Part shown: one piece after another, positions 54,598 through 62,791 of the stretch
Layout of the letters: each line of letters begins with the position of its first letter
How positions within the stretch are numbered: the first letter of the stretch is position 1
Source of the DNA: Ilyomonas sp963847085
GTDB taxonomy: Bacteria > Bacteroidota > Bacteroidia > Chitinophagales > Chitinophagaceae
Assembly (NCBI GenBank): GCA_963847085.1
Contig: CAWJYO010000011.1
Location: forward strand, 682,001-746,000
DNA: 64,000 nt
Direction of reading: 5' to 3'
Translations under genes and position numbers: made by a program
The notes under the pieces: generated by a model
The model's input: only the letters and a program-made list of their open reading frames with translations
The model's database searches: none
What the model was told of the DNA's origin: nothing

Positions 54598-55326
54598 ATG
54601 AAAGTGGATATTCTTGCGTTTGGCGTTCATCCCGATGATTTAGAGTTAGGCTGCGGCGGCACACTTATAGCAGCCATTGCTGAAGGCAAAAAAGTAGCCG
54701 TTGTTGATTTAACGCGCGGCGAACTGGGCACACGTGGCTCTGCCGAAATCAGAACGGAAGAAGCGTTGAATGCAGGAAAAGTAATAGGCGTTTCTGTCCG
54801 CGAAAATCTCGACATGAAAGATGGCTTTTTTCAAAACGATGAAGAGAACATCCGCAAAGTAATTGTTGCCATCCGCAAGTACAGGCCAACTGTTGTTTTG
54901 TGCAGTGCGCCGGAAGACCGGCATCCTGATCATGGCAGAAGTGCCAAGCTCATTTCAGATGCGGCTTTTCTTTCGGGATTGAGAAAAATAGAGACAAAAC
55001 AAAATGGTGAGGTACAGCAGCAATGGCGACCGGCCAATGTGTTTCATTATATACAGGACCGATATCTAAAGCCGGATTTTGTATATGATATTTCGCCCCA
55101 TTTTGAGCAGAAGATGAAAGCCGTATTGTGTTACACAACACAGTTTAACGCAACGGATACAAAAGAGCCATCCACTTACATATCAACGCCGGATTTTTTA
55201 GATGTTATAAAAGCCCGCGCATTAATGTTTGGCAAGCGAATTGGCGTTACTTATGCCGAAGGTTACATTACACAAAAAATGGTTGGCATTACCTCCTTTG
55301 ATAACATCATTCAGAACGTTACTTAA
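54598..55326 (+). CDS. bshB1: Bacillithiol biosynthesis deacetylase BshB1
   Basis: A 242-residue zinc-dependent deacetylase of the LmbE family. It removes the acetyl group from GlcNAc-malate in bacillithiol synthesis, the main small thiol in these bacteria. The metal-binding motif HPDDLE is at residues 11-16 and the second metal His is in PEDRHPDHGRS (about residue 110). DLTRGELGTRGSAE and the C-terminal TYAEGYI are specific to BshB1. The start at 54598 is preferred over an earlier codon. The bshA and bshC genes are not in the window. Confidence 0.94.
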   Translation: MKVDILAFGVHPDDLELGCGGTLIAAIAEGKKVAVVDLTRGELGTRGSAEIRTEEALNAGKVIGVSVRENLDMKDGFFQNDEENIRKVIVAIRKYRPTVVLCSAPEDRHPDHGRSAKLISDAAFLSGLRKIETKQNGEVQQQWRPANVFHYIQDRYLKPDFVYDISPHFEQKMKAVLCYTTQFNATDTKEPSTYISTPDFLDVIKARALMFGKRIGVTYAEGYITQKMVGITSFDNIIQNVT

Positions 55327-55373
55327 TTTTTATCAAAAACCGATTGTTCCAACTATAAAACACCTCATTCAGA

Positions 55374-56438
55374 ATGACTCCCAAGTTTGCAAACACAGCA
55401 CCATCGTTTCACGTTGAATTAAAAAAAAGAATCAACCAGTATTTTGCCACTACCGGAAAGGAAATGACCGGAGGCTGGCGGTTAGTAACTAAGGCAATTG
55501 TTTTGCTAACTACTCTTATTGCTACCTACACCATACTTGTGTTTTTTACACCGGCGTGGCAGTGGGCAATTGCCTTAAGTGCGCTGCTTGGCTTTACCAC
55601 GGCAGCTATTGGTTTTAATATTATGCACGATGGCAGCCACGGCAGTTTCAGCAAATACAAATGGTTGAACAAGACCGCTTCTACCATTGCAGAATTTGTT
55701 GGCGCGAGCCAGTTTATGTGGAACATGAAGCACAATGTGATTCATCATGCCTACGCAAACATTGATGGCATTGATGATGATATTGATGCAAAACCAATTT
55801 TGCGCATGGCGCCTACCCAAAAGCGTTATAAAATTCATCGCTTTCAACATTTGTACTTTTGGATTTTTTATGCGTTCCTGCATTTGTACTGGACGATGAT
55901 GAGCGATTACCGCAAATATTTTACAAAGAAAATTGGCGATTTTCCCCTGAAGAAAATGAGCACAAAAGACCATATTGGTTTCTGGAGTTTTAAGATACTG
56001 CATTATGGTTTGTTCATTGTTTTGCCCATTATAAAATTGGGTGTAATTGACTGGCTGATTGGCTATACTGTTTTTACGGTTTGTGTTGGTTTCACCATTA
56101 GCATTGTGTTTCAATTGGCGCATACCGTTGAACATACAGAGTTTCCGGTACCTAATGAAATAACGCATAAGTTAGAAGATGAATGGGCCATTCATCAGTT
56201 AAAAACAACTGCCAACTTTGCGACACGAAACCGTTTGATTTCGTGGTACGTAGGCGGATTGAACTTTCAGATTGAACACCACCTGTTCCCAAAGATTTCG
56301 CATATTCATTATCCTGCCATTTCAAAAATCATCAGGCAGGCTTGCGCTGAACATGGCGTTGTATATGTTGAATACAAAAGAATGTACCAGGCAGTGGCAT
56401 CTCATGTTTCTTTTCTAAGAGAGATGGGAAGAGCCTGA
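55374..56438 (+). CDS. Membrane fatty acid desaturase
   Basis: A 354-residue membrane-bound acyl-lipid desaturase with about four to five helices. Three His boxes: HDGSH (85-89), HNVIHH (120-125) and QIEHH near residue 300, preceded by the variant GLNF. A FADS-type QIEHH third box with no cytochrome b5 domain suggests a front-end or delta-5/6-like desaturase acting on membrane lipids. The position of the double bond cannot be read from sequence. It probably adjusts membrane fluidity. It is convergent with hmgA. Confidence 0.9.
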   Translation: MTPKFANTAPSFHVELKKRINQYFATTGKEMTGGWRLVTKAIVLLTTLIATYTILVFFTPAWQWAIALSALLGFTTAAIGFNIMHDGSHGSFSKYKWLNKTASTIAEFVGASQFMWNMKHNVIHHAYANIDGIDDDIDAKPILRMAPTQKRYKIHRFQHLYFWIFYAFLHLYWTMMSDYRKYFTKKIGDFPLKKMSTKDHIGFWSFKILHYGLFIVLPIIKLGVIDWLIGYTVFTVCVGFTISIVFQLAHTVEHTEFPVPNEITHKLEDEWAIHQLKTTANFATRNRLISWYVGGLNFQIEHHLFPKISHIHYPAISKIIRQACAEHGVVYVEYKRMYQAVASHVSFLREMGRA

Positions 56439-56491
56439 GTGAGATAGGTGAATGATAATGTTTGTTTTTGCCTCATTTTTAAAATAATAAC

Positions 56492-56553
56492 GTCCCGCGG
56501 ATTTTCGCAGAAAACCAAATTGAATCTGCGTATATCAGCAAAATCAGCGGGAC
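56492..56553. repeat. Palindromic repeat with CCCGCGGA core
   Basis: GTCCCGCGGATTTTCGCAGA faces TCTGCGTATATCAGCAAAAT followed by CAGCGGGAC. It resembles the core of the element at 50877-51000. It lies between convergent desaturase and hmgA genes and may act as a terminator. Confidence 0.6.
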
Positions 56554-56570
56554 AGTTCTTTTAGGTTACA

Positions 56571-57728
56571 TCATTCTATCCAACTCATTGTATAATTATC
56601 ATTCTCAATTTCCAAAGCTTGTTTAGTAAGCATTAAAGGATGAAAGGTATCAACCATCACAGCTAACTCTTTGGTTTCTTTTGCACCAATACTCTTTTCT
56701 ACCGTTCCCGGATGCGGGCCATGTGGAATGCCTGCCGGATGTAACGTTATCATGCCGCGCGTTACATTTTTACGGCTCATAAAATCGCCATCTACATAAT
56801 ACAATACTTCATCGCTGTCAATATTGCTATGGTTGTAAGGTGCAGGAATAGAAAGCGGATGATAATCGAATAAACGCGGCACAAACGAACACACCACAAA
56901 GTTAGCCGCTTCAAAGGTTTGATGTACTGGCGGCGGTTGGTGCACGCGACCAGTTATCGGTTCAAAATCGTGTATGCTAAAAGCAAACGGATAGCAGCAA
57001 CCATCCCATCCTACAACATCAAACGGGTGATGCGCATAATGCAAGCCATACAGCACACCTTTCTTTTTTACTTTTATCACAAAATCGCCGTTTTCATCAA
57101 TGGTTTGCAGATTTTGCGGCGTGCGAATGTCGCGCTCGCAATAAGGTGAATTCTCCAGTAATTGCCCGTATTTGCTCAGATATTTTTTAGGAAACCGAAT
57201 AGGCGAAAATGATTCTACAATGAACAAACGGTTGCTACTGTTATCAAAGTGAATCTGGTAAATAGTGCCACGCGGAATGAGTAAATAATCGCCATAACCA
57301 AAAGCTAGCTCGCCATATTGCGTGAGCAATTTGCCACTGCCTTCATGCACAAAAATCAGTTCATCAGCATCTGCGTTTTTATAAAAATAATCCTGCAGGC
57401 TTTCTTCTGGCGCAGCCAAACTAATATGGCAATCTCCATTCACCAATACTGCTTTCCGGCTTTGCAAATAATCCTTTTCAGGAGAGATATGAAACCCTTC
57501 AAAACTGCGATGCTTCAGCATTTTTTCTTCTGCGATTTGTGGCGCCACATTGATGGGTTCATCCGTTTTGATGATTGCGGTTGGAGGATGTGCATGATAC
57601 AGCAGAGAATAATCGTTACTGAAACCTTCGGTCGAAAACAATTGTTCGGAATATAGTTTTCCATCGGGTTTTCGAAATTGTGTATGACGCTTGTGCGGAA
57701 TGGAACCGAGTGATGTATAATGTGCCAT
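56571..57728 (-). CDS. hmgA: Homogentisate 1,2-dioxygenase
   Basis: A 385-residue iron enzyme that opens the ring of homogentisate in tyrosine breakdown. The start chosen is ATG at 57728 (MAHYTSLGSIPHKRHTQFRK). A longer ORF extends 14 codons upstream but only reads through a short-period repeat. The cupin region has FVHEGSGKLLTQYGELAFGY, and GDYLLIPRGTIYQI follows. HHPFDVVGWDGC and RVHQPPPVHQTFEAANFVVC are typical, and the iron ligands fall in HPAGIPHGPHPG. It is divergent from hppD with a small VOC gene between. Confidence 0.95.
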   Translation of the reverse strand: MAHYTSLGSIPHKRHTQFRKPDGKLYSEQLFSTEGFSNDYSLLYHAHPPTAIIKTDEPINVAPQIAEEKMLKHRSFEGFHISPEKDYLQSRKAVLVNGDCHISLAAPEESLQDYFYKNADADELIFVHEGSGKLLTQYGELAFGYGDYLLIPRGTIYQIHFDNSSNRLFIVESFSPIRFPKKYLSKYGQLLENSPYCERDIRTPQNLQTIDENGDFVIKVKKKGVLYGLHYAHHPFDVVGWDGCCYPFAFSIHDFEPITGRVHQPPPVHQTFEAANFVVCSFVPRLFDYHPLSIPAPYNHSNIDSDEVLYYVDGDFMSRKNVTRGMITLHPAGIPHGPHPGTVEKSIGAKETKELAVMVDTFHPLMLTKQALEIENDNYTMSWIE

Positions 57729-57770
57729 AAACGATTTATGATTTATGAATGATGATTTATGATTGTACAA
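57729..57770. repeat. ATTTATG short-period repeat before hmgA
   Basis: Words of the GATTTATGATT type repeat with a period of about 10. On the hmgA-sense strand it reads as G-poor ATCATAAATCATC, and translated in frame it adds a spurious NHKSSFINHKSF extension. Confidence 0.55.
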
Positions 57771-57791
57771 CTCGTTTTTTATTTTACTGGA

Positions 57792-58169
57792 TTACTGTTG
57801 GGTGAGTGATAAAATGTTTCCATCAGAATCTTTAAACCAGGCCACTTTTGCACCACTTGGTGATGTCCAGATTCCCAACTCATCTTGCTTCATAAAGTCA
57901 TAGTCATATTGTTCACAAATAATTTCCTTTTCATTTAACTCCTTTATAGTGGCTTTAATATCATCTACATTCCAACCCAAGGCAGTAAAATTGTGTGGCT
58001 TCAATTCAGGTACAGTTATCACACGGAGACGTGTTCCATTAGCGTCGAATTCTAACGCATAATTATCTTCTGATAATAGTTGTAAACCTAAAACCTCTTT
58101 GTAAAATGTCTTTGCTTTTGCAGGCATTATAGTAGGCACAAACGCCTTTAATTCTTTGTTGGCAAGCAT
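57792..58169 (-). CDS. Small VOC-family protein
   Basis: A 125-residue single-domain glyoxalase-fold protein. The N-terminal half has VPTIMPAKAKTFYKEVLGLQ and the C-terminal half ends in FKDSDGNILSLTQQ, both standard VOC features. An acidic ligand is possible in the last motif. Its position between hmgA and hppD suggests a role in aromatic degradation, but VOC proteins are too varied to assign it. It may be co-transcribed with hmgA; only 22 bp separate its stop from the repeat before hmgA. Confidence 0.82.
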   Translation of the reverse strand: MLANKELKAFVPTIMPAKAKTFYKEVLGLQLLSEDNYALEFDANGTRLRVITVPELKPHNFTALGWNVDDIKATIKELNEKEIICEQYDYDFMKQDELGIWTSPSGAKVAWFKDSDGNILSLTQQ

Positions 58170-58375
58170 CGCTTCTATTTTAATTATTCAGCTAAGATAA
58201 AGATGTTGTGAAAAGTAATTTGTTATAAAAACTAACAACTGTTATTATTTTGAGGAAGTTTTTTATTTTTGCTTCATGCGTCCCGATTACGCCCATAAAA
58301 TCTTCAATAATCATTGCAACGATTATGCTTGCCTGATGGAAACGCTTGCAGCCGATAATGATTGTTAATTGAATC

Positions 58376-58475
58376 TTGTGAATGGCTAATTTGAAATTAT
58401 TATTCGCCTACTTCTTATTCACCATTCGCAACCCACCACTCACTATTTCAATTCACAATTCACCATTTATAATAC
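58376..58475. repeat. G-poor short-period repeat before hppD
   Basis: About 100 bp dominated by TTCACCATTCGC, CCACCACTCACTATTTC and AATTCACAATTCACC words right up to the hppD ATG. G-poor on the gene-sense strand. Confidence 0.5.
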
Positions 58476-58476
58476 C

Positions 58477-59616
58477 ATGATCTCCGAAATACAAGCTCCA
58501 CGCAAAGCGCAGGCTTCTGATGCATCTATAGATTTTCTTCCTTTACAGGGCACTGATTATGTTGAATTTTATGTAGGCAATGCAAAGCAGGCTGCCCATT
58601 TTTATAAAACCGCTTTTGGCTTTCAAAGCCTGGCGTATGCGGGTCCTGAAACAGGCGTAAAAGAAAAAGCATCTTATGTGGTAAGGCAAAACAAGCTCAC
58701 ATTTGTTTTTACCACACCATTACAAAACAACACTGAAATTGCGGCACACATTCAAAAACATGGAGATGGCGTTAAGCATCTTGCCTTGCGCGTTGATGAT
58801 GCTGTAGATGCCTGGCAGCAAACTACTATGCGTGGCGCAAAGAGCAGCGGCAAGCCGGTTACGCTGCACGATGAATGGGGCGAACTGGTAATGAGTGGTA
58901 TTCATACTTATGGCGATACCGTTCATCTTTTCATCGAAAGAAAAAATTATGGTGGCCCTTTTATGCCGGGCTATGTAGAATGGGGCTCGGCTTACAATCC
59001 AACCGAAACCGGTTTGCTTTACGTTGATCATTGTGTAGGAAATGTTGGCTGGAATCAAATGAACAAATGGGTTTCTTTTTATGAGACTGTAATGGGATTC
59101 CGCAATATTTTGACTTTTGATGACAATGATATTTCAACCGAATATTCTGCCCTGATGAGTAAGGTAATGAGCAATGGCAATGGCTATGTAAAATTCCCAA
59201 TCAACGAACCGGCAGAAGGCAAAAAGAAATCGCAGGTAGAAGAATATTTAGACTTTTACAATGGCGAAGGCGTTCAGCATGTGGCATTGGCAACGCACAA
59301 TATCATTGAAACGGTAAGCGCACTGCAAAGCCGTGGCATTGAATTTTTAAAAGTGCCTTCATCTTATTACGATGATTTGCTGGACCGAGTGGGACACATT
59401 GATGAAGACCTGCAACCGCTGAAAGAACTGGGTATTTTGGTTGATAAAGATGAAGAAGGTTATCTTCTTCAAATCTTTACGAAGCCAGTTGAAGATCGCC
59501 CTACTTTGTTTTTTGAAATCATTCAGCGCAAAGGCGCAAAAAGCTTTGGCAAAGGCAATTTCAAAGCCTTGTTTGAAGCCATCGAAAGAGAACAGGCAGC
59601 GAGAGGAAATTTGTAA
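58477..59616 (+). CDS. hppD: 4-hydroxyphenylpyruvate dioxygenase
   Basis: A 379-residue iron enzyme that converts 4-hydroxyphenylpyruvate to homogentisate. It has the expected two VOC-like halves. The iron ligands are His185 (YVDHCVGNV), His268 (VQHVALATHN) and Glu347 (FFEIIQRKG). The ending RKGAKSFGKGNFKALFEAIE is diagnostic. It lies beside hmgA and fah-like genes, supporting a tyrosine degradation role. A four-layer palindrome follows. Confidence 0.97.
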   Translation: MISEIQAPRKAQASDASIDFLPLQGTDYVEFYVGNAKQAAHFYKTAFGFQSLAYAGPETGVKEKASYVVRQNKLTFVFTTPLQNNTEIAAHIQKHGDGVKHLALRVDDAVDAWQQTTMRGAKSSGKPVTLHDEWGELVMSGIHTYGDTVHLFIERKNYGGPFMPGYVEWGSAYNPTETGLLYVDHCVGNVGWNQMNKWVSFYETVMGFRNILTFDDNDISTEYSALMSKVMSNGNGYVKFPINEPAEGKKKSQVEEYLDFYNGEGVQHVALATHNIIETVSALQSRGIEFLKVPSSYYDDLLDRVGHIDEDLQPLKELGILVDKDEEGYLLQIFTKPVEDRPTLFFEIIQRKGAKSFGKGNFKALFEAIEREQAARGNL

Positions 59617-59624
59617 CGACTTTC

Positions 59625-59821
59625 ACCGCAGAGGAAAGGGAATAAAGAGTTTGCGCAGAGAGAAATATATTTGATCAAAAACAAACAATGAAACGCATAG
59701 ATACAGTAGAAACATAAGACAAGCACATAGATAAATACTATGTGACACCTATATTTCTACTGTGTCTATGCGTTTCAAAAACAACTCTGCGCAAACTCAT
59801 TTTACTCCACTTCTCTGCGGT
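59625..59821. repeat. Four-layer nested palindrome between hppD and fah
   Basis: From outside in: ACCGCAGAGGAA facing TTCTCTGCGGTT; GAGTTTGCGCAGAG (59647-59660) and its perfect complement at 59785-59798; a 23-bp arm (59690-59712, 22 of 23 paired) with 59754-59776; and CACATAG/CTATGTG (59724-59744). It can fold into one long hairpin with interior loops. Confidence 0.8.
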
Positions 59822-59846
59822 TAAAAAATAGGGCAAAAACAAACAC

Positions 59847-60854
59847 ATGAAACTGGTATCTTACTTACACAACGACACGGAACAACTGGCATTTTTGGTA
59901 GATGGTTATTTATACGATTGCGATTTGATGAATCCTGAATTGCCTTCTACAATGAGCATGATGCTGCACTTTTGGGACGATATGTTTCCCATTGCGCAGC
60001 AAACTGAGCAAGCGATTCGCGAAGGTTATCAACAACAAGGCAACAACATCACGTTAGATGAAGTAAAGCTCTTATCGCCGGTGCCATTTCCCACATCTTG
60101 TCGCGATGGTTATGCATTTCGTCAGCATGTAGCCGCAGCCCGAAGAAACCGTGGTGTAGCAATGATTCCGGAGTTTGATGAGTATCCTGTTTTTTATTTC
60201 ACCAATCACAACAGCATACAGGGCGCGGGCGATGTGTTGTGTATGCCCGATCATTTTGAAAAATTAGATTTTGAACTGGAAGTTGCGATTGTGATTTGCA
60301 AAGGAGGAAGAAACATAAAAAGGGAAGAAGCCGATGAATATATTGGTGGCTTGATGATTATGAACGACCTGAGCGCACGCACTTTGCAGATGGAAGAAAT
60401 GATGTTGAACTTAGGTCCGGCAAAGGGAAAAGATTTTGCAACAGCAGTTGGCCCTTGCCTTGTTACACTGGATGAATTGGAACCGTTTGAAGTGGCACCA
60501 AAAGAAGGGCATATTGGTAAAAGCTGGAATTTGGGAATGCAATGTTTTGTAAACGGCAAACAAGTAAGCGAAGGCAACTTAGGCGATATGGATTGGACAT
60601 TTGCTGAAATTATTGAGCGTTGCAGTTATGGCGTTACGATGTATCCCGGCGATATTATTGGCAGTGGCACAGTTGGAACCGGTTGTTTTTTAGAACTGAA
60701 CGGAACGGGGAAATTGAACGATGAAAATTATAAAGAACAATGGTTGAAAGAAGGCGATAGAATTGAGATGGAAGTGGAAGGTTTGGGTGTTTTAAAGAAT
60801 ATGATTGTAAAAGAAGAAAGTGAATTTTCTATCCTTAAAAACAAACGACTATGA
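59847..60854 (+). CDS. Fumarylacetoacetate hydrolase-family protein
   Basis: A 335-residue FAH-superfamily protein of the bacterial long type. Metal-binding acidic residues fall in FELEVAIVICKGGRNI and the following MIMNDLSARTLQ. KGKDFATAVGPCLVT, then a C-terminal MYPGDIIGSGTVGTGC, are standard. In this context it most likely cleaves fumarylacetoacetate, the last step of the homogentisate pathway. Fumarylpyruvate or maleylpyruvate hydrolase activity is possible. A maleylacetoacetate isomerase gene is not seen. It overlaps the next gene by 4 bp (ATGA). The upstream leader is GGGCAAAAACAAACACATG, one recurrent-motif copy. Confidence 0.93.
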   Translation: MKLVSYLHNDTEQLAFLVDGYLYDCDLMNPELPSTMSMMLHFWDDMFPIAQQTEQAIREGYQQQGNNITLDEVKLLSPVPFPTSCRDGYAFRQHVAAARRNRGVAMIPEFDEYPVFYFTNHNSIQGAGDVLCMPDHFEKLDFELEVAIVICKGGRNIKREEADEYIGGLMIMNDLSARTLQMEEMMLNLGPAKGKDFATAVGPCLVTLDELEPFEVAPKEGHIGKSWNLGMQCFVNGKQVSEGNLGDMDWTFAEIIERCSYGVTMYPGDIIGSGTVGTGCFLELNGTGKLNDENYKEQWLKEGDRIEMEVEGLGVLKNMIVKEESEFSILKNKRL

Positions 60855-61768
60855 CAATTGATTTGAATGCAATATCACTGGCAGAGCGCCAGCATTTTTT
60901 GCAACATGCCATCGCGCCGCGACCCATTGCTTTGGCAAGCACAATAGATAAAGATGGCAACGTAAACTTGTCTCCTTTTTCTTTCTTCAATTTGTTTTCA
61001 ACCAATCCACCCATCGTTATTTTTTCACCTTCCCGAAGAGTAAGAGACAATACCACCAAGCATACTTTGGAAAACATCAAACAAGTACCTGAAGTAGTCA
61101 TCAACATAGTTACTTACGATATGGTGCAGCAAGTTTCACTGGCAAGTTGCGAATACGAAAAAGAAGTAGATGAATTTATAAAAGCCGGCTTTACAAAAGA
61201 AAAGGCAACACAAGTACAGCCGCCAATGGTAAAAGAAAGTCCTATCAAACTGGAATGCAAGGTGAATGAAATAAAAGTGTTAGGCAATGAAAAAGGTGGC
61301 GGCAACCTGGTGATTTGCGAAGTGCTTTGTATGCACATTAATGATGAAATATTGAACGAAACCAAAAGCATGATTGATCAAACAAAAATCAATCATGTTG
61401 CGCGTTTGGGTGGCAATTGGTATTGCAAAGTAGATGAGCACAATCTGTTTGAAGTGGCAAAGCCCAACACCAAACTCGGCATCGGGTTCGACAATCTGCC
61501 GAAGTCCATTCTGCACAGCAACATCTTAACCGGCAATCATCTTGCGCAGCTTGCCAACGTAGAAAGGATACCGGAAGAAGAGGAACAGTTTACCAATATG
61601 GCAATGACATTCATCATCAAACAATACCAGAAAAATACGGCAAAAACAAATCATGAATTGCATAAACTTGCTGCAGAATTGTTGAACAATGGTTTGGTAA
61701 ATGATGCATGGCAGGTATTGCTACGCGCGGACAAGCCGATTCAAGAAGCGGTTTCAATTCACAATTAA
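60851..61768 (+). CDS. Flavin reductase-like FMN-binding protein
   Basis: A 305-residue protein with a flavin reductase-like split-barrel domain over residues 15-215: IAPRPIALASTIDKDGNVNL, SPFSFFNLFSTNPPIVIF, and GGNLVICEVLCMHI are typical. The C-terminal about 90 residues (FTNMAMTFIIKQYQ...) are an added helical region. Such proteins sit in tyrosine degradation clusters in many Bacteroidota; the role is uncertain. It might supply reduced flavin or act on an intermediate. It overlaps the fah-like gene by 4 bp and precedes phhA by 27 bp, so all are likely co-transcribed. Confidence 0.86.
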   Translation: MTIDLNAISLAERQHFLQHAIAPRPIALASTIDKDGNVNLSPFSFFNLFSTNPPIVIFSPSRRVRDNTTKHTLENIKQVPEVVINIVTYDMVQQVSLASCEYEKEVDEFIKAGFTKEKATQVQPPMVKESPIKLECKVNEIKVLGNEKGGGNLVICEVLCMHINDEILNETKSMIDQTKINHVARLGGNWYCKVDEHNLFEVAKPNTKLGIGFDNLPKSILHSNILTGNHLAQLANVERIPEEEEQFTNMAMTFIIKQYQKNTAKTNHELHKLAAELLNNGLVNDAWQVLLRADKPIQEAVSIHN

Positions 61769-61795
61769 TAATAACCCATTTACAATATTCTAACG

Positions 61796-62545
61796 ATGCA
61801 ACGAAACAAGCCAACCGTACAGGATTACAATGCTTACACACCCGAAGATTTTAGCGTATGGAAGTTGTTGTTTGAAAGACAGATGCCACATGTGAAAGAA
61901 CATGCAAGCAATCTGTATTTAGATGCGTTAAACATCATTGGTTTTAAAGCTGATGAAATACCGCATTTTGATAAAACCACAAAAAAGCTGCAAAACCAAA
62001 CCGGCTGGAAAATTCAGGTGGTGCCTGAGTTGGTGCCACAGAAAGATTTTTTTGAAATGCTTACCCACAAAACGTTTCCGGCAACGTGCTGGCTGCGCAC
62101 CATGGAAGAGCTGAACTACATTGAAGAGCCTGATATGTTTCATGATGTATTTGGGCACATTCCTTTACTGGTAAATCCTGCTTATGCGCAGTTTATGCAA
62201 GGCTTTGGCAGGCTTGCGATGAAATGGATTGATGATGCCGATGCGATTGCTGTATTAGCACGTGTGTATTGGTACACCATTGAGTTCGGTTTGTTAAACG
62301 AAAATGGCGAACACAAAATCTTTGGCGCTGGCATTATTTCATCCATTGGCGAAACGGCGCATGTGTTCAGCGATGCTTCCGAAAAAACGCCTTTTGATGT
62401 GCATCAAATGCTGGCAACACCTTATCGGATTGATACCTTGCAACCGCGCTTTTTTGTAATGGAATCGTTCGAGCAATTGTGTTCTGCTATTCCTCAAATA
62501 GATATTGAATTATCAAACATACTTTCAGAACAATTCATTCATTAA
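61796..62545 (+). CDS. phhA: Phenylalanine 4-hydroxylase
   Basis: A 249-residue pterin-dependent hydroxylase converting phenylalanine to tyrosine. The catalytic iron ligands are His116 and His121 (MFHDVFGHIPLL) and Glu163 (YTIEFGLL). CWLRTMEELNYIEEPD and the pterin-binding stretch before it also match. It lacks the ACT regulatory domain, as is normal for bacterial enzymes. Next to it is the cofactor-recycling phhB gene. Confidence 0.96.
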   Translation: MQRNKPTVQDYNAYTPEDFSVWKLLFERQMPHVKEHASNLYLDALNIIGFKADEIPHFDKTTKKLQNQTGWKIQVVPELVPQKDFFEMLTHKTFPATCWLRTMEELNYIEEPDMFHDVFGHIPLLVNPAYAQFMQGFGRLAMKWIDDADAIAVLARVYWYTIEFGLLNENGEHKIFGAGIISSIGETAHVFSDASEKTPFDVHQMLATPYRIDTLQPRFFVMESFEQLCSAIPQIDIELSNILSEQFIH

Positions 62546-62549
62546 TACT

Positions 62550-62783
62550 ATGTGGCAGGAAAAAGATAACGAGCTGCAACGCAGTTTTGTTTTTGCCGAT
62601 TTTTCAGAAGCTTTTGCTTTTATGACGCGTGTAGCTTTGCTGGCAGAAAAGGTGAACCACCATCCTAACTGGAGCAACGTGTACAACAAAGTAGAGATTC
62701 ATTTGTCAACGCATGATGCAGGCAATGTTGTTACTGAAAAAGACAAAGCTTTGGCAGCAGCAATAGATAAACTGATTGATTGA
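62550..62783 (+). CDS. phhB: Pterin-4a-carbinolamine dehydratase
   Basis: A 77-residue protein from ATG at 62550; an earlier in-frame codon overlaps phhA. EKVNHHPNWSNVYNKVEIHL matches the family signature with the two active-site His. It regenerates the pterin cofactor used by PhhA. Its stop lies 8 bp from the convergent kup gene. The coding sequence contains one TTTGTTTTTGC copy (62586-62596). Confidence 0.95.
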   Translation: MWQEKDNELQRSFVFADFSEAFAFMTRVALLAEKVNHHPNWSNVYNKVEIHLSTHDAGNVVTEKDKALAAAIDKLID

Positions 62784-62791
62784 AAACAAGG

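Noticed and set aside
57729..57770. N-terminal extension of homogentisate dioxygenase
   Set aside because: The extra residues come from the ATTTATG repeat; the family start is the ATG at 57728.
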